Shown: piece after piece, positions 55,326-64,000 of the stretch
How positions within the stretch are numbered: position 1 is the first letter of the stretch
Layout: each line of letters opens with the position of its first letter
From: Bidens hawaiensis
Taxonomy: Eukaryota > Streptophyta > Magnoliopsida > Asterales > Asteraceae
Length of the DNA: 64,000 bases
NCBI GenBank assembly: GCA_021521415.1
Contig: JAIQDT010001097.1
Coordinates: 186,001 to 250,000 of the forward strand
Reading direction: 5' to 3'
The notes under the pieces: generated by a model
What the model was told of the DNA's origin: nothing
Seen by the model: the letters and a program-made list of their open reading frames with translations, nothing else
The model's database searches: none
Program-made: the position numbers and the translations under genes

Positions 55326-58004
55326 TTGTGGCCCAATGGTAGAGCACTCACTTTACTAGTGAAAGGTAGAGGGTTCATGTAAGGCCCCGAACCCGGTAGC
55401 CCTACTTTAACGTCGGATTTACTCATAAACACAGTTCTTACAAATCAGAGTTCATTAAAACTTTCGCGGAATATAAAATCTTTCATGAAACGTTACAGCA
55501 ATCCAAAACTTACCTTAATTAAACATTCTTGTCTTTCAAAATAAACGTCATTTACATTAAAACATCTTGAGTCTTCAAATGCCAGTCTCCTATTCGCCCA
55601 CCATGTGCCTGCTCAAGCTAGCTGTCTCATTCTACTCACCTGCGTGCATACTAAAAGTCAGCTACGCTGAGTGAGTTCTAGTTAATCGGACGCCATACAA
55701 TACATACACATACATACATATCCGAAGATACATATCCATACTTAACCAGTTACCCTTCTGTTCTTCATACATACTTACTACCATACATATCTACAATCAC
55801 TAACCTCAGTCTACCGAGAGTACGTTCATAGTCCGCCGTCTATACCTGTACTCAAGGTCGTGAACACGTAAAAGGTCCGCAGTCCTTACCTATGTTCACC
55901 ATTCATGGTACGTGCAAGGTCCGCGGTCCTTCCCTATACCATCCTACATCCACAACACGTACAAGGTCCACAGTCCTTCCCTATGTTGCAACCTAATTCA
56001 TAGCACGTACGAGGTCCGCAGTCCTCCCCTATGCTACCGCAGCACGTATAAGGTCCACAGTCCTTTCCTATGCTGATGCCTATCTATAATACGTATAAGG
56101 TCCGCAGTCCTTAACTACGTTGTCGTCTATTATCTGTAACACGTATAAGGCCCACCGTCCCTATCTACGTTTACATCTATCATCTACATTACGTATAAGG
56201 CCCGCAGTCCTTAACTACGCCATCACCAGCCGAGTCTATGTCCGACAGAAGCTAGAGGGATTTGCCATCCTAACTTACTATGTCGAACGTAGAACTCACA
56301 TACCATTCGTGTACCTGTATACACATACTTCACATATACAATAATTACATTATAGCATAAGAACACTCTAGGCGTTCTTTACATCCTTCATTTAACAACC
56401 ATACCCCTTGTCGATACGTGCAATATCCGAAGATCGTTCACGCCCCGACAAGTATTCATTTGTAATATTCATACATATTCGATATATAATATTCGTACCT
56501 TTATTTTTAACCTGACAGTACGCGCAATATCCGAAGATCGTTCGCGTACCGACAAGCAATCATTCATATCCATCACATATATCACATATGGCATACACTT
56601 ATCACTTAGGATAAATGTATTAACAACACATCGAGTATGCACACAGCCCCGAAAACATAACACGGAATGGGGCTAGAAACTCACCTGAACTCTGCTTCTT
56701 CCTCCGATAGTTGTAAATCCCTTCTTTAACTGAGTTCGGCTGACTGTATAAGTTACACGTATCAATACTCGCCTGATCTAATCTGGTGGCCTAGTATTAG
56801 CTTACTTTTACTTATCGTTTTTAATCTATTTTCTAATCGAACTTGACTTTAGGCGAAGTTAAACCTTAGGCGAACTTGGCTTTAGGCGAAGTTGTCATCA
56901 GGCGAACTTAGCTTTAGGCGAAGTTGTCATCAGGCGAACTTAGCTTTAGGCGAAGTTGTCATCAGGCGAACTTAGCTTTAGGCGAAGTTGTCAATAGGCG
57001 AACTTAGCTTTGCAGGCGAAGTTCATCAGGCGAACTAGCTTGCAGGCGAAGTTGTCGGCTGCAGCTACTGTTCGTCCTTAATCGTCTTCGTTTCTTAACC
57101 AAATAACTCGATTTAGGTATCCACGGAATCGTCTGACCAGCGCCTACAAACCCCAACCATCAAATCGACCTAACATCGATGTTTAAAGGGTGCGATTTAG
57201 GCATATAGGTTACGGGTTCTTTTATCAATCAATTAACCCCTCAAATCATAACCATTTTCAGTAAGTTTAGCTTTGTTGGATTCGTTTTTACCATACAAAC
57301 ACAGATCTATCATTTCTATACTAATCCAAACCTAAACGAACAAGTTCTCGATATAAACGTACCGTAAATGAGTCGAACTACGAACACGAGCAGGTCTTGT
57401 TGCTTTGGTTCGTCACGACGATCTAGCACCAACAAGCTCGGGTCCTCGCCTTTGGATCTTGGTTCGGGTCGTGTGTGTTTTGGGTGTGTGTAGAGATTAG
57501 GATGGATAAATGGATGGAATGGAAAGGATTGGGGTTTAAGGGGGTATTTATACTCCCTTAAGCCCATGGACCGAAGGCCCATATTTCCTTTTGGTCCATA
57601 TCCAATCCCATCTAATTATCCTACTAAGTCTTCATATTATGCTATTATTATTATCGTTCCACTAACTCGTTTATTTCACCCGACAAAATAATATATTAAA
57701 TATTACTTTAGAGTTTTCGGGATGTTACAGTTCAAACCTCACTACCACTAATTTATATGGGAGATATGAGGGATGACCCTGGCTTGCCATGGTTCGAGTC
57801 CTGATCTCACCCGGTTTTACCGGCTCCTCGCTGGCGTGCCGTTTGGCGGGCGTGGGGGTCGGGTTTTATCCGGTGAATACCTCAATAGGTGGACCGCTAG
57901 GGGCTCCGTCCATCCGGACTAGTGGCCGGCTCGGGCTACCTTTAGCCAATGGGGGCCGCGTACGGAGTACCCGGCGTTACTTAGTTGGTCGTTCAAAAAA
58001 AAAA
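55326..58004 (+). mobile_element. tRNA-derived SINE (about 322 bp) interrupted by a solo LTR
   Basis: Flanked by the 7-bp duplication AGTTTGG (55319-55325 and 58005-58011). The head has a Pol III A box (TGGCCCAATGG) and a B-box-like GGTTCAAACCT. A second perfect B box, GGTTCGAGTCC, is near 57790. The tail ends in A(11). The LTR at 55378-57729 with its GTTCA duplication cuts the first B box in two. The duplicated block at 20130-20150 reads GCTAGTTTCAGAAGGCCACG with no SINE, which confirms the borders. Confidence 0.85.
55378..57729 (-). mobile_element. Solo LTR of the gypsy family, inverted, inside a SINE
   Basis: 2,352 bp, TGTAAGGCCCC ... GGGATGTTACA on the plus strand (thus minus orientation), flanked by GTTCA (55373-55377 and 57730-57734). 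It shares with the LTRs at 8005 and 23519 the inverted AACTTCGCC array (56840-57050), the CCGAAGATCGTTC boxes, the CCCATTCC block and the termini. Its tandem array (55855-56215) is of the same GGACTGCGAACCTT type as in the 8005 LTR. A TATA box lies inverted near 57548. No internal region remains. Confidence 0.9.
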
Positions 58005-58252
58005 AGTTTGGGGAGGCCGCAAAGAGTTGTCAGTAGTCGCAAACTGCCCAAGAGCTTTTATTAGTTTTGTTGAAACTTACAACCAAGATTATTTTAGTAT
58101 TGCAACTTGAAACTCTGAGCTAAGTTTCACATACCGAGTTTGACTAGGATCGTGAGCCTAAATGATCATTAACTATGAACATGCATATAGTACCTTTTAT
58201 TTTATTGCTAACCACTAACTAGTAGTTGCTTCTGCATTTAATTTTGTGCAGG

Positions 58253-58877
58253 AGATAGAAAAATTTGTAGAGCCTTACTATAGAGAAGATCTAAACCAAA
58301 ATGAGAAGACGCCAAGAATGATTTTCACTGATGAACATAAAGAGTTGCTTAACGAAGGGCAGCAATAGATGAAGGAGACAACATCTTCATGTACTGTGGT
58401 AGCAACGCTCATAGTAACAATGGCATTTGCAGCTGTGTTTGCTATCCCAGGTGGACATCAAGACAATGGCAAGCCGTTGTTCCAAAACAAAACAAATACT
58501 TTCATGCTTTTTATCGTATCAGATGCAGTTGTGTTATTTTCTTCATCAACTTCAGTGCTGATGTTTCTATGGATTCTTCCTGATGTGCAGAAGCTGACTT
58601 CCTCTACAACTTACCAAAAAGATTGACGATTGGACTTATTTCGTTGTTCATGTCATTAGCAGCAACTATGATAGCATTCAGTTCGGCTCTTGCACTCTTG
58701 CTTGAGCTTGAAGATAAAGTTACATGGATTGCAGGATTTGCAGCTCCACTTGTTATAGCTATGAGTATTCGAGTGTGTTTATTTGGCTTGTTACAGTTTC
58801 CTTTACTCGTGGAGATATTTAATAACACATATGGAAGAAGCATCTTTCATTGGCAGAATGCTAGAATGATTCATTAG
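58253..58877 (+). pseudogene. Decayed PGG-domain last exon, fragment E
   Basis: A solitary copy of the cluster's last exon, opposite in strand to genes A-D. The intron acceptor (TTTTGTGCAG) is retained before EIEKFVEPYYREDLNQNEKT. Lesions: a Trp codon of the WMK motif is TAG (58366-58368); a frameshift near 58575-58590 separates VLMFLWIL from DFLYNLPKRL; and insertions lengthen the third loop (LLELEDKVTWIAGFAAPL). PGG (about 58450) and the hydrophobic segments are still recognisable up to NARMIH and the TAG stop. No ankyrin exons lie upstream; the preceding DNA is the duplicated tRNA-Val block. It is not expected to be functional. Confidence 0.88.
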
Positions 58878-59739
58878 CTCATCCAAGCATAAACTGATTC
58901 AAACTTCAAAAGATTAATTATTTTGGGAATTCCGTTAGTAGTTATAAGAATTCTGTAACAATGATTCCATCCGATGCTTAGGTTGGATATCAGAATACAT
59001 CAAAAAATAGCAGGTCAGGTGTTAATGGTGCTAATGATTGAAGATTGTTAGTTACTAATGACTAAAAACTGTTTTATGTGAAATTGATGAGAAAACATAT
59101 GTTCGTTTTTGACATGTTTAGCTGGGGTTTTCCTTTTATCCAAAAGCTTCAAAGAAAAACTACGCAGGTTGATGAAAATTACATACATGCAAGTTAATAA
59201 TTTATACGTGTAAGTTAATCATTTATACGTGCACGTTAACCATTTATACTTTCAAAAGCTACATAACTGTAATCGTTTATGCATATGCAAGTGTTTTACA
59301 CATACATATGTTAAAAATATTTACATACATGAAGAAGTGATTCTTTAACCACCAAAAACCGAGCTATAGCTATTTTAAAAGGATAGACATAACACCTGAC
59401 AAGAACCAAAATCATATTAAACACCAAGACCTTACAAGATTTAACCATTACGCATGACCTGCGACATTTAAATGTTTTGCTATCACAAAATCTTAGGGCA
59501 TCAGTATTATATATTTGCTGTTAAAAATCTAAAGAACTATCATTCGAATGTGATTTTCCGGTTTCTTCAAATGAAAAAAGGAAAAAAGAAAAGGTTTACA
59601 TGAAAACATGCCAATGCCCTAAGTACACAAGCTTTCCACATTTTCTATTACATAATATAAATCAATCTGAAGGTGCTCCGTTAATGAGGAAAAAAACAAG
59701 CACCGTGTAACAAAGCATGTACAGAAACGAAAACTTTGG
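58878..59739. other. Intergenic region between fragment E and VPS38, no gene seen
   Basis: AT-rich sequence with short ATTTATACGTG repeats around 59205-59250. It includes the 3' untranslated side of VPS38 (minus strand). Confidence 0.6.
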
Positions 59740-62413
59740 TTATAAATTGATGTATTCTGGAGAGAGGATATTATTTAACAACTCTTTCAGATTAGCCAGC
59801 ACGTGTCGCGGCCCTAAACTTTCAACACCAATAAAATCCAAGAGCTGCTCCCAATCCTAAGGCCATGCGAGATGGATTCATAAACACACAGAATAAATCC
59901 AAACCGAAAAGAACGGGGGGAGGGGGGGGGGGGGTAATGTTAATGCTCGAGAAGTAGACAAACAAACCTTGTTTAGTAGAAAAACAGCATAAGCTGATCT
60001 TGTTGTGTCTTGTCCCTCCAAGAACAGGGGAAACTCCATTGGCTTTGAGGTTGAGGAAGGTAATGAGATTGATGTAAAATTAGATGACGTGGGCTCCACT
60101 GAGGGAGCATAATCACATATATATGTACGAGAACCTCCTAATCGTAATGGGTACCGCAAAGGAATTTCTAAATAAAAAGCGACTAATGAAACAGCCTGCA
60201 AAACAAATGACATTAAGTTCGTTGAGAATTAAAGGGTTATCTAATTTCAAGTAAAAATGGGTCATCACCATGTCACAAAAAAACGGTGCCAGGTCACCAC
60301 TTTTAACTGCCATAACAGTGTTACTTGCATACAGCAGTAGAAAATTGCAAGTATATTAACATACAACGAAGAAAAGAATACTATTTTCTTATCATCGTAT
60401 CTAACCTTTTATAGAAAAAAAAATCATGATTTGCACACCACCATGACATCCAAAAACTGGTGACAGGTCACCATTTTACATGCTTTAAAAGGTTACTCGC
60501 ATACAATGGTACAAAATTAAAAGTATGTTAACATACAAAGGAAAAAAGAACACTTATTCCTAACCATCGTATGTAACCTTCTATAGAAAGAAATATGATT
60601 ATTGGTACACTGCCATGTCATCCAAAAGCTGGTGATATGCCACCATTTTACATGCTTTAAAGGATTACTTGCAGACAGCGGTACAAAACTGGAAGCATGT
60701 TAGCATAAAGTAGGGAAAAAAACATTTTTTTTTCTTACCATTACCCTTTTATAGCAGGTGAAAAATAGTGACTGACTAGCACACCACCATGTCATCAAAA
60801 TATGATGTTACATTACCATTTTACCTGCTGTAAAAGGTTACATACAATGGTAAAAGTTTGAAAGTAGGTTACGATTTACGTACAATGGAAAAGACAAATT
60901 TCTTACATGCAATAACAAAAGGGTGAAAGGTATATTTTGATGTAATTAACCGATTTTAAAATATGGGACAAACAACAAAAGTATGGTAAGTGGAGGTTAA
61001 AAAACATACATGTGCAACATAACCGAGAGCAGTTGCTGAAGTCTGGACTTCCTTCTTATCAGTGAAAAAACTTATTTTCTTAAAGGGGAGTACAGTGAGA
61101 TGAAGACCTGAAATAGTCAAAGATCCTGCATCAACGGGTTTCTGTCCAGAAGGATTCCCTGCATAATCATGTATAAATTAATTCAGTTGTAAACATTTAT
61201 ATATAATGATATTAACTTGATAGTCTAATTGTTTTCTGTTATAGAACAAAATGATATGAATGTTTTAGGCCTAAGTCTATTACCTGATTTACTGCTGGTG
61301 GACAATGATTCAAGTTCTTGATCATATGTATGTCCAGTCACAACTTTCACAGGATAAAGCAATGAAATTTGAAAAACCATGTACTGCTGTCTCATCCTTA
61401 GCAACTTCTGTGCATTCTTTAGACGACTATACCCTTTTTCTCCAGCCAAAGAATTATTTTCTTCCTACAAAGTATTCAAATTTATTCTCTGATGCCGATT
61501 ATTTCAAAAGGCTTAATCAGTTTTAATAAGCAAATGCGGGAATATTAAGGCTTAACTACCTGCAAGTTCCTACTGGCAACAGAAAGTGAAGTTCCAGCCA
61601 TAAGCAGAGATCTAATCTCAGAGTTAAGTTGTTCCTCCTGCTTTTTAGCCTTTTCTTGTACAACTTTTAAATTCATTGACATGTTTCCCATTACCAGTTT
61701 CCGAGCTTCCAGTTTTTCACGCATCTCATCTAATTCATTTGACCAACTTAAAGATTCTGCTTCTAACTGCCATAAAATCAGTGAATCATCATATTATCAG
61801 TGTTGTATAACTCGCTAGGCACTAGTTAGGAGGCGAGGTACCCAACTAGCAATTTAAAGAGATTAATTAATCAGGATAAATATTCACATAAATACTTCCA
61901 ATTTCACATAGTATAGTTCAGATATAAACAACTAAAATGAAACATAACAAATCAATGAGAAAAAAAGCAATAACTTGAGTTAACGGGTTAATTAATAGTT
62001 AATACCAAGGTCCCATTGCCTTTCTGAAAAAAATGACCAAGGTCCGCTTTGGGCCGCCCTATTAGCTAAAATTGCATCAGATTGCCGATTAATTGCCACC
62101 TAGAACTGATTTTTACAACACTGCATATAACATATTATATGCAACTCCTTAAGACAGTAAATGTGATAGTTAATAATACCATAAACACTATTGGATGATA
62201 AATTGAACAATTAAAAATGACATGTTTACAGTTAACTGACATCCTATGCAATCAATTTCTCGCAATAATATACCTGTAACCGAGAGTTCAATTTCTCTTG
62301 AATGGAAGACTTGTTGTTATTAGCTTCATTAATTGCAGATGAAAGACTGGAAAGACGAGCAAGCTCATGCTGAAAGTCTTCCCATTTAATGATCTTCACT
62401 TTCTCCTCTAACC

Positions 62414-62447
<34 letters not shown>

Positions 62448-62495
62448 GTTGTTGTTGTTGTTTTTTTCTTCTGTGGCTTTCTTCTTTGATTCCAT
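59740..62495 (-). CDS. VPS38: VPS38 / UVRAG-like subunit of the PI3-kinase (VPS34) complex
   Basis: Six exons with GT-AG borders: 62495-62274, 61766-61560, 61464-61284, 61158-61010, 60195-59968, 59856-59740 (TAA). Total 1104 nt, about 367 aa, close to the usual size of plant VPS38. The start is the ATG of [13 protein letters not shown]; the GTG one codon earlier was discounted. Residues about 10-30 are an asparagine run encoded by a microsatellite. A coiled coil covers about 35-150 ([38 protein letters not shown]). The conserved VPS38/UVRAG/ATG14 core follows ([20 protein letters not shown], then [47 protein letters not shown]) and ends [16 protein letters not shown]. The family binds VPS30/ATG6 and VPS34 on endosomes, makes PI3P and supports vacuolar sorting. 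Family assignment is from recognised motifs, not a search. Confidence 0.88.
60266..60930. repeat. About 172-bp tandem repeat, roughly four copies, intron 4 of VPS38
   Basis: Units start near 60266, 60438, 60610 and 60785, each with CACCATGWCAT, then GGTCACCATTTTACATGCTT, then GTTACTTGCATACA and a CTTACCATCGTATGTAACCTT-like part. Copies are diverged by roughly a fifth by eye. Confidence 0.75.
61798..62123. mobile_element. hAT-like MITE in intron 1 of VPS38
   Basis: 326 bp with inverted ends CAGTGTTGTATAACTC and CAGTGTTGTAAAAATC (inverted), close to those of the element at 7341-7745. Flanking 8-mers CATATTAT and CATATAAC are only partly alike. No coding capacity. Confidence 0.6.
62413..62461. 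repeat. Coding microsatellite (ATT)n(GTT)n
   Basis: On the minus strand it reads AAC and AAT codons and gives the asparagine run at the N-terminus of VPS38. A length-variable site is likely. Confidence 0.9.
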
Positions 62496-62834
62496 CACAA
62501 ACTGAACAAGTAATAATTGATGATGATAATAATAAGATCTGAAGGCGGCCGATCAAGAGTAGTAGATCGCCGTGGAGCCACGTCACCATCGTCGTCAACA
62601 AGTAATTAGGGAGGGTTACACAACATTGAAACTGATTGTAGTTGTTGTTTGAATTTGGGGTTTGATTTACACGTGTTGTATCTGTAATTGATTCACATAC
62701 GCGGTAGGAAGCACTAATTAGATTTGAAGGTGGTTGAATTCAATTCAGTTTTACTTTCGTCGATTGATTTGGGGATTTAGGGCAACCAAACGAGACCTAT
62801 TTGGGGAATTGGGGGTAGAGGTGGTCAAAAAAAC

Positions 62835-63120
62835 CGGTTACGGAACCGGTTTGGCCGGTTTAACCGAAAACCGGTTTTTTAAAAACCGGTTTTTTTAAAA
62901 ACCGGTTTGACCGGTTTACGTAACCGGTTTACGTATCGGTTATAAGTTTTGGACCCAAAACCGGTTTTATAACCGGTTATAAAAAAAACCGGTTTTTTTT
63001 AATAACCGGTTATTAAAAAACCGGTTAACCGGTTTTTAAAATAACCGGTTATTACCGTTATAAAAAAAAACCGGTTAACCGGTTTTTTAATAACCGGTTA
63101 ACCGGTTTAACCGGTTTTCG
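62835..63120. repeat. Subterminal (ACCGGTTT)n repeat array of the hAT element
   Basis: About 25 copies of AACCGGTT/ACCGGTTTT in alternating spacing, many palindromic. Such arrays are known in hAT elements as transposase-binding sites. The role is inferred here. Confidence 0.85.
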
Positions 63121-63382
63121 AACGTTACCAAACGGCCTTATAGCCGTTTTTTTGTGTTTTTGACCGTTTTTTAGCCGTTTTTTTTTGGTTTTTTTACCAT
63201 TTTACCCCCACAAACATCTATATATAGTTTAGGTTGGGTATTGGTTAGATCACACTTGATTATACAACTCCAAAAGCTCTAAACGTTTATTTCATACGCG
63301 ATTATACAACTCCAAACGCTCTTCTTTCGTAGTCGTTTATTTCATACTCGAGTATACCACTCTTAATTCGTAGTCGATTATC

Positions 63383-64000
63383 ATGGCCTCCCAAAGTGCT
63401 GCTTCATCGGTCAACATGGGTGCCTCGAACACGGGAGAAACCGTCGTTCGGGTCATCCCCACGAAACGAAACCAAGATATTTGGCAACATTTCGACCTAT
63501 GCGAAATGTCTAACGGAACCCAAAAAGCTAGATGCAAACATTGTTTGAAGTTTTATAACAAAGAAGCAAACTCCAGTTTAAGAGCTCATGTAGAAAAGCC
63601 CTCTTGCAAGGTCTTGAAGGACGAATCCGGAAGTAGTTCGCAGCCGGAGATGACGAATCAAGGAACGGTGTTTACGTACGACCTTGAAGCGGTACGTCAA
63701 CAGTTTGGCAACTTTGTGATTCAACAATCACTTCCTTTCAACCACTTCGACAACCCTCAATTCACGCAGATGATGCAAACGTATGTTCAACCACGCTACC
63801 AACACGTAAGTCGTTCGACCCTTAGAAGAGATATGCTTAAAGCATGGAAAAACGCTAAATCCGAACTAATTTCATACTTTTCAAACTTACAAACTGGTGT
63901 GAACTTAACCACGGATGTGTGGTCGGTACCTAATGGTTCGCCCGACTCATACATTTGTGTGACGGCTCATTGGGTTGACCCCCGGTCGTGGCAAATGATG
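63383..64000 (+). CDS. hAT transposase with BED zinc finger (3' part outside window)
   Basis: Open from the ATG at 63383 to the window end (206 codons). The N-terminus MASQSAASSVNMGASNTGET is followed by a BED zinc finger (WQHFDL, CKHC at about residues 54-57, later HVEKPSC). Then come the hAT linker region (RSTLRRDMLKAWKNAKSEL) and the first catalytic-type Asp in LTTDVWS, with SPDSYICVTAHWVD. It resembles RICESLEEPER/Daysleeper-type proteins. No stop or frameshift is seen in the visible part. The subterminal repeats just upstream show it is part of a transposon rather than a domesticated gene. Confidence 0.9.
   Translation, partial: MASQSAASSVNMGASNTGETVVRVIPTKRNQDIWQHFDLCEMSNGTQKARCKHCLKFYNKEANSSLRAHVEKPSCKVLKDESGSSSQPEMTNQGTVFTYDLEAVRQQFGNFVIQQSLPFNHFDNPQFTQMMQTYVQPRYQHVSRSTLRRDMLKAWKNAKSELISYFSNLQTGVNLTTDVWSVPNGSPDSYICVTAHWVDPRSWQMM

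Larger units (their letters stand above)
62816..64000 (+). mobile_element. Autonomous-type hAT transposon (right end outside window)
   Basis: Starts TAGAGGTGGTCAAAAAAACC, a hAT-type terminal sequence. It is followed by about 300 bp of subterminal repeats built on ACCGGTTT and its inverse (62835-63120), then a TATA region (CTATATATAG near 63220) and the transposase gene. The 8 bp before it (ATTGGGGG or shifted) would be the left duplication; its partner is off-window. Confidence 0.85.

Noticed and set aside
57789..58064. Open frame with Gly/Arg-rich peptide
   Set aside because: It lies in the GC-rich body and A-tail of the SINE, so it is not protein-coding.

Overview
This is a nuclear window from a flowering plant, most likely a eudicot. 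The evidence is multi-exon genes with GT-AG introns, low GC, nuclear tRNA genes, plant Ty3 chromovirus and Ty1 retrotransposons, hAT elements and MITEs. The retrotransposon and repeat style suggests Asteraceae to me, but that is a weak inference.

Left and centre (1-45,600): a head-to-tail tandem cluster of four minus-strand genes encoding ankyrin-repeat membrane proteins with a C-terminal PGG domain (the ACD6/ITN1-like superfamily). All four share one six-exon architecture with the same intron phases, although the last exon of gene A lies outside the window. Gene A (3437 to beyond base 1) is cut by the window. Gene B (12664-5805) carries a 2.5 kb solo LTR in intron 2 and appears to have lost the 5' splice site of exon 2. 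Gene C (18640-14818) is intact, about 605 aa. Gene D (45599-20820) would be an uninterrupted gene of about 600 aa, but its last exon is split by a 16.3 kb Ty1/copia element. That copia element is itself invaded by a young Ty3/gypsy chromovirus (23519-32917) and by an unrelated solo LTR (33188-35546). A fifth, decayed last-exon fragment (E, 58253-58877) lies on the opposite strand.

Right (45,600-64,000): mostly non-coding DNA. It holds a hAT MITE with a perfect 8-bp duplication, a Helitron-like 3' terminus next to decayed exon-like fragments, and a composite MITE region. It also holds a second tRNA-Val gene inside a block duplicated from beside gene D, and a tRNA-derived SINE with another solo LTR inserted in its B box. 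The conserved single-copy-type gene VPS38/UVRAG (62495-59740, minus, six exons) follows, coding for a subunit of the endosomal PI3-kinase complex. The window ends inside an apparently autonomous hAT transposon that encodes a BED-finger transposase.

The cellular genes do not form a pathway. The main story is a young tandem membrane-ankyrin family being reshaped by nested transposons. Exon boundaries were placed by reading splice signals and comparing the four paralogues by eye. No alignment or database search was run.
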